Assembly: GCA_033032865.1 (NCBI GenBank)
Contig: JAWHQI010000004.1
Location: 22,054,001 to 22,118,000, forward strand
Length of the DNA: 64,000 nt
Reading direction: 5' to 3'
DNA from: Dactylorhiza incarnata
Lineage: Eukaryota > Streptophyta > Magnoliopsida > Asparagales > Orchidaceae
In this document: piece after piece, positions 34,398-44,381 of the stretch
How positions within the stretch are numbered: position 1 is the first letter of the stretch
How the letters are laid out: each line of letters opens with the position of its first letter
Notes under the pieces: generated by a model
Databases searched by the model: none
The model's input: the letters and a program-made list of their open reading frames with translations, nothing else
What the model was told of the DNA's origin: nothing
Translations under genes and position numbers: made by a program

Positions 34398-35108
34398 AAC
34401 AAGAAGGAGGTCGACAGAGAATAATAACAAGTGATCCACCATATACATTTGAAAAAGAGGAAGAGCTCCTGAGTGAAGAGTGAGAAAGCTGAGAAAAGAG
34501 ATAGTGTGCTGCAGCAAAGAAAGAGCCTTCATTTTCTCCTCCTTCTGAAGCCATTCTGCTGCAAATTCTGAAAGCTCTCACAAAAGAGAGAAAAGCTTAC
34601 AATCTCCTTCTCACTATACTTGTGCTTCTAATCTTCTTGCTAGGAAGAAGATTCTTTCTTACATATATTGTTTTCTGTTCCTCTACTTGTTCTACTTCTT
34701 CTTCTCATTCTTACTTCATTTTCAAACTGTGTAAAAGAGTTTTTAGAATCTCTCTTCAAAAAATTCAGTTGTAGTGGTTCTAAGAGTCTCCTTATCAAAT
34801 GACTTAGTCTGGGTCTAAGAGTCTCCTTATCAAAAGACTCAGTGCAAGTTAGTGAATTCCTACCAAAGGGGTAGAAGAGTGGACTACCCAAAGTCTGGGG
34901 AACCACTATATTTCCTTGTGATGTGCTGTGATTTTCTTCTTGCTATTTTTTTTCTTTACTTGCTTAATTCTTGTTGGTTTGTGGGAAGCTTGAATCTGTG
35001 ATTATTACACACATATATATATATATATATAATTGCACAAAGTATTTTTAAATCTCTATTCACCCCCCCCCTCTAGAGAATTCTAGTGAGGTTATTTGTG
35101 CACTTTCA
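34398..35108 (+). repeat. 5' LTR of element 2 (left half deleted)
   Basis: Matches 40572-41294, with the 22-bp segment around 40793-40814 absent here. The first ~600 bp of the LTR, including its palindrome cluster and TATA, are missing. Ends GTGCACTTTCA. An (AT)n run sits at 35013-35032. Confidence 0.9.
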
Positions 35109-35110
35109 AT

Positions 35111-35122
35111 TGGTATCAGAGG
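35111..35122 (+). other. Primer-binding site of element 2
   Basis: TGGTATCAGAGG, initiator tRNA-Met type with the last base changed, 2 nt after the LTR end. Confidence 0.88.
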
Positions 35123-35206
35123 GAGGTTGATCTAAAAAGGTTAACTCCTTGATCAAAAAGATCCTACCTCTTATATATATATATATTTCTAAAAATTATT
35201 TTTCTC

Positions 35207-37522
35207 ATGGCACAAATCAAAGATTATGCTTCCACCAGACCACCAATGTGCAATCTTGAAAAGTTTGCAGTTTGGAAAACAAGAATTAGGATTTATATGA
35301 ATTCTATTGATGAAGAATTAGTTAATGTTATCTTGACAGGTCCTCCCAAGCCTTATAGAAGAGACTCAAGTGGTGAAGTGACTCAAACACTTATCCCAAA
35401 AGCTGAGTGGACAGTTGAAGAGAAAAAGGCAGGAACATGTGATGCAAAAGCTGTGAACATTCTTGTCTCAACCCTCTCAGATGAAATCTTTCAAAAGGTG
35501 GTTGACTGTGAATCAACCAAAGAAATCTGGGAGGCTCTTACAAAGATGGTAAAAGGAAGTGCTGATGAAAGGAAAGATAGAAAGGCTCTATTAATCTCTC
35601 AATATGAGAACTTTCAAAAGAAGCATGAAGAAAGCATATCTGAGATGTATGACAGATTCAGTCTGATCATCAATCAATTAAGGAGCCTGGATAGAGAGAT
35701 CTCTCTCATAGAGATCAATGACAAACTGTTAATGAGTCTCCCAAGTTCACGGGACTCAAGAATATGGGCAATAAGAGATACAAGAGGACAAAAGGAAATC
35801 TCAACGGATGCCCTCTTAGGAAAACTCAAATCCTATGAGCAACTGCTGAAAACCAGAGAAGAGAAGGAAAGAAGAGGAAGCACTCCAACCTCCTCAAAAG
35901 ATAGAAACATTGCTTTGAAAGCAACAGAAGAAGAGACCTCTGTCACTGAAGAAGAGTTATTCAGCCTCCTGGCCAGAAAATTCAAGAAATGGGTCAGGAC
36001 AGATGAGTCTAGAAGGAGAGAATCAAAACCAAGGTATGATAAAACTCCTACTAAAGAAATCATTTGTTACTCCTACAGGAAAACTGGACACATTGCACCA
36101 GAATGTCCAGAAAATACTGAGAAGAAGAAAGATCTGAAAAAGAATGATCTCAAGAAAAAGGGGAAGAAGAAAGAAAGAGGCTTCATTGCAGAAGCTTGGA
36201 GTGAAACAGATTCTGAGGACAGCACCTCATCCAAAAGTGACAATGAAGAGTCTAAGCAAGAAGACCTATGCTTAATGGCTTTTGAAAGCTCAAAGGAAGA
36301 ACATGGTGCAAAATCATGGAGTGAGACAGAATCAGAAGGAAGCATCCCTTCTGAAGATGATAAAGAAAATAGCCTTATTCTCATAGAGGAATCTGAGGAT
36401 AAGGATGAGGTAAGCATCTTTGATGACATAGATTTTCTGTGTGATGATTTCAAAAATGATTTTAAAGGATTATATTTAGATCAACTAAAAGTTAAATAAG
36501 AAATTAAGAATCTAAAAGAACAAATTCATGTCATTAAAAAACAGAGAAATATAGAGGATACTTGTTCTAAAAATTATGAGTTAAGAGTTAACATCAGAGA
36601 AAAAGAAATAGAGAGGGCTAAAATAGAAAACCAGCTCCTTAAGAATAAAGTATCCTAAGCAAAAGCTTTTGAAGAATCAATAAGAATGAGAAGCCAAACA
36701 CTTAAAGAAATCACAGAAAAACAAACAAGAAGACATAAAAATCTTGGGCTAGGAGCTGATCCCTTAGCTAGTCTAATTCCATCCAATAAACCTGCTTGGA
36801 TGAGCCCTGTTAAATTTACTAAACCCATCAAATCAACAAACCAAGAAGAAGACTCACAAAATAAGGTAGAAGACTTCAAGGAAATAAACCAATTTGATGA
36901 AACATCATACTATTCAGCTGATGACTCTCAAACTTCTTCTGAGAAGGCAACTAGGCCAAGAGAAACAACTCATAAAGAAATAAAATCAGAAAAAGGGAAA
37001 AATAAAATTTGTGAAAACACAATTGCGTCAACTTCATATCGACGCATGAATGATAGTGCGTCGAATTCTACTCGACGCAATCTCTCAGATGCTTTGACCT
37101 CAACTCGACGCTTGAATAAAAGTACATCGACTTCAAATCGACGCAACTTCTTCCATGCATCGATTCCAGATCAACGCAATCTGGAGAAAGCACCGAGTAT
37201 AAATCGACGCAACTATCAACATACGTCGAATAGATATCGACGCATACAAACTCAGAGAAACATAAAGACAGAACACTTCCATCCTCCAAAAACCTTCCAT
37301 CTTAACCCCCATTCAGGACCCATTCATCCTGATCATAATTTCTATCCTAGTCAAAACTTTTATCCTAATCAAAATTTTTATCCTAATCAAAATGTTTATC
37401 CTAATCAACACCACTATCTCTCTCTAAACTCAAAATCCCATAATCTAAAGATAGTCGGATGTTATATCTGCAATAAAACTGGCCACAGTGCCAAACAATG
37501 TTGGTACAATCAATCTAATTGA
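35207..37522 (+). pseudogene. gag: Element 2 gag with two nonsense codons and an 11-residue repeat
   Basis: One frame from ATG 35207 to 37522 (about 771 codons) with TAA at 36497-36499 and TAA near 36656. N-terminal copia gag domain (NLEKFAVWKTRIRIYM; DAKAVNILVSTLSDEIFQKVV; QYENFQKKHEESISEMYDRF). The first zinc knuckle is CYSYRKTGHIAPEC: the second Cys of CX2C is Tyr, so it is probably non-functional. Acidic and coiled-coil segments follow. At 37025-37243 seven copies of a 33-nt unit encode 11-residue repeats with a conserved Arg-Arg. The C-terminus has an intact second knuckle CYICNKTGHSAKQC. Confidence 0.82.
37025..37243 (+). repeat. 33-nt inverted-repeat units inside element 2 gag
   Basis: Units end in TCGACGC at 37045, 37078, 37111, 37144, 37177 (variant), 37210 and 37243: exact 33-nt period, seven copies. 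The full unit is GCGTCGA-N7-TCGACGC (37058-37078 is perfect), i.e. 7-nt inverted arms. In protein the pattern is roughly S-x-S-x-R-R-x per 11 residues. Confidence 0.92.
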
Positions 37523-37980
37523 TTATAAAAATTAGTCCAAGACTGTCTTAGAAAACATTAGGAGCAGGAAGAAATAATCTCTCAAGGGAAAACCCAAAAT
37601 TTTTCAGGAAAATGAAAGTCACGTCGATTTTACAATCAACGCACAGTCGATAACTATCAATAATAACTTAAATCGACGCATGCGTCGACTCCAATCGACG
37701 TATACGTCGATATGAAACCCTAACATCTTACCTCAGACTGTATCGACGCTTACGTCGAATTCCACTCGACGTAACGTCGACTTCATGAAAAAGAGTGGCA
37801 ATACTAAAATATTTTCGGTCACATCCACTATAGTACCGAATATGCCTCGAATTGTGTCTCATTTTGACGTTTCACTTGACTCAAATAGACTCTTCAGTTA
37901 GAAATCCTCTCGCACTCTACATCTTTCATTCCTCTTACCTCTCAGTCCAGCCATTTCTTCCTCTTTCTCACTGACCTACA
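37523..37980 (+). promoter_or_regulatory. Spacer with TCGACG palindromes ahead of the element 2 extra ORF
   Basis: Non-coding. Palindromic TCGACGCATGCGTCGA (37673-37688, perfect 16 nt) and further CGTCGA/TCGACG pairs fill 37622-37785. A clear TATA box is not obvious (candidates around 37804 and 37884 are weak). The 60 bp before ATG 37981 are CT-rich, as in plant leaders. It resembles the promoter positions in elements 1 and 3. Confidence 0.5.
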
Positions 37981-39771
37981 ATGGCTCCCAAGATAAACTC
38001 TGGGTTCGACATTGACCTCGAATCCTTCCAAGCGGTCGTAGAAAATTATAAGAGAATCATAGCTCTCTTCACTGAACCTGGTCTGGATAAGCTCATCTCC
38101 ACAAGATGCAAGCTCCTGGAGACAGAACTCACAGAGCTGATGACTCATGTTCAGATAACTGAACAAGGAGAAATCACAGGAACAATCCATGAGACACCTG
38201 TCTCAATTTCTGCAGAACACATTAGGACCACCTTTGATCTACCATCAGGTACAGTCCAATATTATCTTTGTTCAAATAGGGAAAGCAAATCATTTTCTAA
38301 AGAATAACTATAATAATTCCCCTATCTGGTGATGAACCTGTGGAACTTACCCCTGATGAAATAAAGATTCTGTTAATCACCATGAAGTTCTCCAAAGATA
38401 GACCAATCCACCTGAAGAAAATAGACTTCTCTGATGAGTATAGACTGTTGGCAGACATAGTAGGGAAAATATTACTATGTAAGATCTCTGCCCATGATGC
38501 AGTGCCCAAGCAGCAACTGAACATCACGGGGGCCCTTGTGCTGAAGAAGAAGGTAGACTGGGCAATCTGCCTGCTCAAAATGATAGGCTATAAATATTCT
38601 CACAAAGAGAATGCCTACATGAGGATTATGAGTCAAGTCCTCTTCCACTCCTTCCCTGACCTATGCAGGTCAAAAGGAATTCCCATCCCTCCAGGCAAAA
38701 GGATGTCCATTGCTCTCTTCTCAAAATGGACCAGGCAAATTCCCAAGCCTGGTGCCATTCCTGAAAGGACTCCATCTCCTGCTATCTCTCCTGCTCATCC
38801 ATCTTCTCCTCCTCCTCCTCCTCCTCCTCCTCCTCATACAGACATCTCTTCTGTACCACCATCATCCACACCTTCACAAATACCAACTCATTCTCCTGCT
38901 CAACCCTCCACTATTCCTTCACCTTCTCCATCAAATATACCTCATCACAATGATACAGTCCCCTCTCCACCTTCATCACATTCACCTCCTCCATTATCTC
39001 CTCCTCCACCACCACATTTTGAACCATCTCCATCCACTGAAAACCTCATCACTCAGTGCATCCAATCCATAGCCCAAAGATTCCAAGCAATGCTGGATGG
39101 GCACTGCTCTAAGATTCATTCCTCCATCTTACACATGCAGACCCAAATAGATTGGGTCAGTGCCTCTGTGCAAAGCCTGAAGACCTCTATCTCTTCCTCT
39201 AAGGTCACCAGATCTTTCTTAACCTCCTTGGCTAAGAAGGTCAAGAAGGGAGAGAGGTTAGATGAAGAGCAGCTCTCCAGTCATAAATCTCTCTCTCACA
39301 AGTCTCTTCCTACTTCAAAAAATGATAGTCTTGCACTGCTCAAGACCATTGGGAATGAAGTTGTACCTAAGCTACATAGTGAAGAGCACCTAACAGAGGT
39401 ACTCAATATAGCAAGAGAAGCTACTCAACAAGTGATTCTATTACAAGGGGAGGCATGTAGGCAGAAAATGAAGTTGAAAAGGAAACTGAGGCTGAAGGAG
39501 AGAAAGAAAATGAAGCTGATACTGTGATGGCTGAAGTAGGAGCTCAGGAGCCAGATGCAGTAAAACTGGAGCTGGAGATGAAAGAGAAATTGAATAAGAA
39601 TTAAAAGGCTCAAAGGAAGCTCCATCCCAGTGGGAGCAAACTACTTTGACTCAGGGGGAGCAAATTGCTGAGACTCAGGGGGAGCTGAGGAAATCACCTG
39701 CTACTGAGAAGGAGCAACCCACAAAAGTATTCACTAGGAAAAGAAAATCTCCTCCTACCCCTGAACAATGA
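37981..39771 (+). pseudogene. Element 2 extra ORF (putative transposon-protein family), frameshifted
   Basis: Occupies the place where pol should be. Starts MAPKINSGFDIDLESF at 37981; reads to about 38300, then a frameshift near 38300-38315 leads into 38340-39450; another near 39450 and one near 39600 lead to a C-terminus TRKRKSPPTPEQ ending at TGA 39769-39771. Order: helical N-terminal part with VSISAEHIRTTFDLPSG; LLADIVGKILLCKISAHD; LFSKWTRQIPKPG; a proline-rich linker with nine consecutive Pro; coiled coil; acidic tail; basic RKRK patch, possibly nuclear. The LLADIVGK block is nearly identical in the element 3 ORF. Proline-rich plus coiled coil also recalls SIRE 'envelope-like' ORFs, but I see no signal peptide or membrane segment. 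Confidence 0.65.
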
Positions 39772-39956
39772 TAATATACTCTATTTGAACAATTGTCTAT
39801 GCTTAAATGCTGATTAGTCAACTGAACATGAAATTTGATTATATAATTTCTTATTCTATCTTCTTCTGATTATTTAACATATTTCTAACCTATATAAATG
39901 TCTTGCTGAGTTGATTAAATACTGATACAATTTCCCTCTAAATAGGGTTAAGACAA

Positions 39957-39968
39957 ATGGGGGGAGAT
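39957..39968 (+). other. Polypurine tract of element 2
   Basis: ATGGGGGGAGAT directly before TGTTGGGGAAATG. Related AGGGGGAGC tracts also occur at about 39652 and 39676, inside the extra ORF, giving additional candidate tracts. Confidence 0.85.
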
Positions 39969-41294
39969 TGTTGGGGAAATGATTTATCTTAACCCCTGGA
40001 ATTAAGAAGAATGTAATTTCTAAGAATTAAAAATTAGGCTAAGTAAATATGCGTCGAATAGTATTCGACGCAACGTCGAAATATAGTCGACTTCTCTCTC
40101 AGAATGAGTCGAAGTAACTCTAAGAAGAATTCGACGTAATCTTAGTCGACGTACCTCTGACTTCTAGTCGACGCATTTGATAAAGTCGACGCACACGCAC
40201 CTTTGTCGACGCACCTTCCTTATTCTCCTCTCGACGTCCAGCCAGGATGAAATCGACGTTTACGTCGAATAGTAATCGACGCACGTCGATATCTATAAGA
40301 AATTCAAAAACACACCAGATCTCTTTCCTTCTTTCTGTAGATCTGATTTTTATGGAATGATATTATTCTTTTATAGTCGTTCTGAATCAGCCTTTCCTTC
40401 TATTTGATTCTTGGCTAATTTGATTAAGATTATTATGGATATTATTTGAAATCAGATTGAATTCCTTTCCTTCTACAGAAATATTGATTATGGAAACTCT
40501 AAATCTCTTTCTAATTCTCTGTCTGCTAATTGATTATTCTCCTTTAGCAATATCTTTTAAGCAGAGCTATAAATAAGAAGGAGGTCGACAGAGAATAATA
40601 ACAAGTGATCCACCATATACATTTGAAAAAGAGGAAGAACTCCCAAGTGAAGAGTGAGAAAGCTGAGAAAAGAGATAGTGTGCTGCAGCAAAGAAAAAGC
40701 CTTCATTTTCCCCTCCTTCTGAAGCCATTCTGCTGCAAATTCTGAAAGCTCTCACAAAAGAGAGAAAAGCTTACAATCTCCTTCTCACTATAGAAGAGAG
40801 ATCATATTCACTATACTTGTGCTTCTAATCTTCTTGCTAGGAAGAAGATTCTTTCTTACATATATTGTTTTCTATTCTTCTACTTGTTCTACTTCTTCTT
40901 CTCATTCTTACTTCATTTTCAAACCGTGTAAAAGAGTTTTTAGAATCTCTCTTCAAAAAATTCAGTTGTAGTGGTTCTAAGAGTCTCCTTATCAAAAGAC
41001 TCAGTCTGGTTCTAAGAGTCTCCTAATCAAAAGACTTAGTGCATGTTAGTGAATTCCTACCAAGGGGGTAGAAGAGTGGACTACCCAAAGTTTGGGGAAC
41101 CACTATATTTCCTTGTGTTGTGCTGTGATTTTCTTCTTGCTATTTTTCTTCTTTACTTGCTTAATTCTTGTTGGTTTGTGGGAAGCTTGAATCTGTGAAT
41201 ATTACACACATATATATATAATTGCACAAAGTATTTTTAAATCTCTATTCACCCCCCTCTTGAGAATTCTAGTGAGGTTATATGTGCACTTTCA
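39969..41294 (+). repeat. 3' LTR of element 2 (complete)
   Basis: 1326 bp, TGTTGGGGAAATG to GTGCACTTTCA. The first third holds the TCGACG palindrome cluster (40051-40290) and TATAAG; the rest matches 34398-35108. Confidence 0.92.
40051..40299 (+). promoter_or_regulatory. TCGACG palindrome cluster and TATA-like box, element 2 LTR
   Basis: GCGTCGAATA-G-TATTCGACGC (40051-40071) is a 21-nt near-perfect palindrome. At least ten more GTCGA or TCGAC cores follow. The last, ACGTCGAT, ends at 40290, 3 nt before TATAAG (40294-40299). Same architecture as the element 1 LTR with a different motif. Confidence 0.75.
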
Positions 41295-41995
41295 CTCTCC
41301 TAACAGGCCTTATCACTAACTGACCTGCAGGTCAGATGGTGATAAGGCCTGTTAGGAAAGGTTCTTATCATGGAGGTCTGGGGATCGGGCCCCATCCTCA
41401 ACAACATGCCACACTGAGAACAGGCATGAAGACGGGTTGGGGTGCCTGGACTACAGCCCTTCTGGCAGGCGTGCTTGGTCGTGGTCCGCTAGCTGGTGTG
41501 ATGTCACGGGGTGCGGTCGGGGCCCCGACGACCTGCATCAAAAAAGTGCACTTTTTTGATGCAGGACGCCGGGGCCCCGACCGCACCCCATGACATCACA
41601 CCAGCTAGCGGACCACGACCAAGCATGCCTGCCAGAAGGACTGCAGTCCAGGCAGCCCAATCCGTCTCCACGCCTGTTCTCAGCGCGGCGGGTTGTTGAG
41701 GCTGGGGCTCGATCCCCAGACCTCCTTGATAAGAACCTCTCCTATCAAGCCATATCACCAACTGACCTGCACTTTTTTGATGCAGGTCAGTTGGCGATAA
41801 GGCCTGTTAGGAGAGGTTCTTATCAAGGAGGTCTGGGAATCGAGCCGCAGCCTCAACAACCCGCCGCGCTGAGAACATAAGTGGAGACGGGTTGGGGTGC
41901 CTAGACTGCAGTCCTTCTGGCAGGCATGCTTGGTCGTGGTCCGCTAGCTGGTGTGATGCCACGGGGTGCGTTCGGGGCCCCGACGTCCTGCATCA
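41295..41995. repeat. Long inverted repeats in A-A'-A arrangement
   Basis: A ~215-bp unit occurs as plus (about 41330-41548), inverted (41549-41770) and plus again (41784-41994). The first junction is a 34-nt perfect palindrome (41532-41565, core AAAAAAGTGCACTTTTTT). A smaller hairpin precedes it: CCTAACAGGCCTTATCA... and its complement around CTGACCTGCAGGTCAG (41320-41335). Copies differ at roughly 5-8% of positions by eye. Open frames here are mirror images of each other and not genes. It abuts element 2's LTR on the left and the Tat-like pol on the right. Confidence 0.9.
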
Positions 41996-42546
41996 CGCCT
42001 GCGAGTGCTATCTCAGCGTGGTCAGCACCATCAGCTGCATGGCAGACGTAGAGGAGTTTGAAAGAGTGCTGGGGAGCGTGTCTTGGCTGGAAGTAGCCAA
42101 GGAGGTGAAAGAGATCGAGGTACTCTCCGAGAAGGAGTTCCTGGATTGCAGAAGATCGAAGGATCGCAGAAGATCAGTGAGAAGATGAAGATGGCATTGT
42201 GTCTTCAAGAGAACGTCAACATCTTTGCCTGGAGTGCAGCTGATATGCTGCGGATCGATCCTGAGGTTGCCTGCCATCACCTCAATATTAACCCCTCTGC
42301 AAAGCCCATTATCCAGAAGAAAAGGTCAAGTGCCACCATGTTGGCCTTACCTATCCACGAAGAAGTAAAGAAGCTGATTGAAGCAGGCTTTCTGACGGAG
42401 ATCCAGTACCCAGGCTGGGTCTCGAATGTTGTAATGGTAAAAAAGGCTGGGGGGAGTTGGAGGATGTGTGTCGATTTTTCTTTAATGAATAAAAGCTGCC
42501 CGAAGGATTTTTATGCCTTGCATTCAATAGACGCGCTGGTAGATTC
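41996..42546 (+). pseudogene. pol: Tat-like gypsy polyprotein, RT N-terminal part, interrupted by element 3
   Basis: Begins in pol (CYLSVVSTISCMADVEEF), shifts frame near 42150-42180, then reads NVNIFAWSAADMLRIDPEVACHHLNI, KLIEAGFLTEIQYPGWVSNVVMVKKAGGSWRMCVDF and SCPKDFYALHSIDALVDS. These are RT N-terminal motifs of the Tat/Retand type. Element 3 inserted at GATTC (42542-42546); RT resumes at 50849. Gag, protease and 5' LTR of this element are missing from the window. Confidence 0.82.
42542..42546. other. Target-site duplication of element 3 (GATTC)
   Basis: GATTC at 42542-42546 and 50844-50848, flanking TGTTGGGAAC...AAACAACA. Removing element 3 and one copy rejoins the RT reading between VDS and TINFSV. 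Confidence 0.95.
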
Positions 42547-42714
42547 TGTTGGGAACAGTGCCCAACAATGTTCCTGATTTGAAGAAGTGCTCAGGTCAAT
42601 GATAAGTGCAAGTTGTATTTAATGTTCCATCTAGCTTATGCTTGCAGTGATCGACAATATGTCAAGTACCTGAGCTATTTCAGTAAGTACTATATTGTCA
42701 AGAAGAACAAGATT

Positions 42715-43440
42715 CGTCGAACGCAGAAGGAAGTTCGTCGAACGAAGAATGGAGTTCATCGAACTCAGAAGGAAGATCGACGACCGCTGAGACTTGGCGT
42801 GTTCGTCAAACGCAAAAACAAGATCGTCGAACTCAGAAGAAAGATCGACGACCGCTGAGAATTGGCGTGTTCGTCGAACGCAGAAGCAAGATCGTCGAAA
42901 TCAGAAGAAAGATCATAGACCGCTAAGACTCGGCAAGATTGTCGAACGCAGAGAAGACACAGTATCGTCGACTTCACCAAAGTGGTCTAGTCGTCGAGAA
43001 GAACAAACATCGTCATGAAGAAGCCTTATCGCTGAAAAGGCTAAGTATGACTGATGGCGCTGAACATCGTCGTAAAGAAGGCATGTCGTCGAGAGAACAA
43101 GGTGATTATGATGACATAGTCAGAGATGGCATATCGTCGTATATGCAAAAGCGCCAGAATGTCTCGTATCGTCAAGATATCAGCATCAGAGGCAGAAGCA
43201 TGGAGAGTTGAAGATCTATCAAGGCATAAGGATTCGACACAAAGTCCTGTCGTCAAGATATTGTCCATGACGTCCTAATGATGGAAATATCATCGAGACA
43301 GATTCCAATGTTGCGGAGGCGCTGTCAGCATTTAATGCCGCCGCCTGATTGTCCAATCAGTGCGTGCTCTTATGGAATGGATGTCTGACATTAAAGGACA
43401 TCACATGTTACTGTTATGCAGCTCATCTGTCCTATAAAAG
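42715..43440 (+). promoter_or_regulatory. TTCGTCGAA repeats and TATA box, element 3 LTR
   Basis: Units of TTCGTCGAACGCAG type start at about 42716, 42737 and 42758 (21-nt period), then mix with GATCGACGACCGCTGAGA blocks. Later ATCGTCG cores recur to 43270. TATAAAAG lies at 43433-43440, about 160 bp beyond the last clear core. The 3' LTR has the same at 49196-49760 with TATAAAAG at 49917-49924. Confidence 0.78.
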
Positions 43441-43783
43441 GGAACAGTGTTGCCCTAGAAAAGGATTATTCGAAGAAAAAGAAAAAGAACGAGAAAGTAT
43501 CCCCCCGCTACACTTCAATAGAATAGTATTCTCGACGGAGAAGAAGATCAAGTAGAGAGCAATCATCAAGTGCTCTCTGAAGAATCAATCATCATCATCG
43601 ACTGAAAAGTAGCCGATCAACACCAGGCAAAAGAAGTGAAGGCTGAAGAAGATCCACTGCTGAATCTCCAGATCAAAAAGCATCTTCTTCAACCTAAAGA
43701 AGCAATCTTCATCAGGTTGAAGTTGCCAATCCCCATCCGGCAGAAGTAACAGTTATTTTTACTGTAATCTCTTATAAAGGCTT

Positions 43784-44115
43784 GTGAGCTGATTTGTCTA
43801 GCTTGAGGGCTGGAGAGCTGTGAGGCTTGAGGGCCGGGGTAGTGGACTTGCGGGTCCGACACTGTCTAGCTTGAGGGCTGGAGAGCTGTGAGGCTTGAGG
43901 GCCAGGGCAGTGGACTTACGGGTCCGATCTTATCGAGCTTGAGGGCTCGGGTACAGTAGGGTCTTATGGGCCTAGGCTGTAGGTACAGGACTTGTGGGTC
44001 TGTGTTGTGTAGGGCTTGAGGGCCTGAGTGTCGAGCTTGCGGGCTCGGGGGAAGTAGGGACTTGCGGGCCTAGGCTGTTGGACTTGCGGGTCCATGTTGT
44101 AAGACTTGAGGGCCT
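43784..44115 (+). repeat. GCTTGAGGGC / CTTGCGGGTC minisatellite in element 3 LTR
   Basis: Roughly a dozen imperfect units alternate GCTTGAGGGC(C/T) and GACTTGCGGGTCC with short spacers. It lies downstream of the TATA box, so it would be transcribed. Repeated in the 3' LTR at about 50266-50600 with small differences. Confidence 0.85.
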
Positions 44116-44365
44116 GAAGATTTGGCGGCATTTGCCGAGCCTAGCACACTGCTAGGTTGGCGCAGAGGGAAAGAGGACTACTCAAGACACCCTGTCTTGA
44201 GGAACCTCTATAAATCATTGTGTGCTTCTCTGTGTTGCGCTCTCTATTTTATAGATCTATTAACCAGAAATAAAGAATACCTAAAAAGGGATAATATAAT
44301 TTGAAAAACCTATTCACCCCCCCCCCCCCCTCTAGGTGATAAGTTGACACCCAATAAACAACAAG

Positions 44366-44377
44366 TGGTATCAAAGC
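44366..44377 (+). other. Primer-binding site of element 3
   Basis: TGGTATCAAAGC, 2 nt after the LTR end; initiator tRNA-Met type. Confidence 0.93.
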
Positions 44378-44381
44378 TAGG

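Larger units (their letters stand above)
34398..41294 (+). mobile_element. Element 2: pol-less copia element (gag plus extra ORF)
   Basis: 5' LTR remnant 34398-35108, PBS 35111-35122, gag 35207-37522, extra ORF 37981-39771, PPT 39957-39968, full 3' LTR 39969-41294. No protease, integrase or RT motif is found in the 4.9-kb internal region. Its gag N-terminus (TRPPMCNLEKFAVWKTRIRIYMNS) closely matches that of element 4, which has pol, so it could depend on relatives of element 4 for mobility. No target duplication can be scored because the left end is lost. Confidence 0.85.
42547..44363 (+). repeat. 5' LTR of element 3
   Basis: TGTTGGGAACAGTG to CAATAAACAACA. Contents in order: TTCGTCGAA repeats (42715-43270), TATAAAAG (43433-43440), leader, a GCTTGAGGGC/GACTTGCGGGTCC minisatellite (43784-44115), and CACCCCCCCCCC near the end. 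Open frames inside are repeat-driven and not genes. Confidence 0.94.

Noticed and set aside
37981..39527. True envelope glycoprotein in element 2
   Set aside because: No signal peptide, transmembrane segment or cleavage motif; proline-rich and coiled-coil content alone is not sufficient.
41330..41994. tRNA or SINE, because of GGGAATCGAGCC, which resembles a B box
   Set aside because: No A box, no cloverleaf and no poly-A tail; the match is weak and occurs in both orientations.
41295..41995. Missed-adapter or chimeric-read artefact as the cause of the A-A'-A pattern
   Set aside because: The copies differ by several percent and by indels, which an artefact from one molecule would not give. 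Raw reads should still be checked.
42715..43270. CRISPR-like array (short regular repeats)
   Set aside because: Units are direct 21-nt repeats without unique spacers, lie inside an LTR of a plant retrotransposon and no cas-like gene is near.
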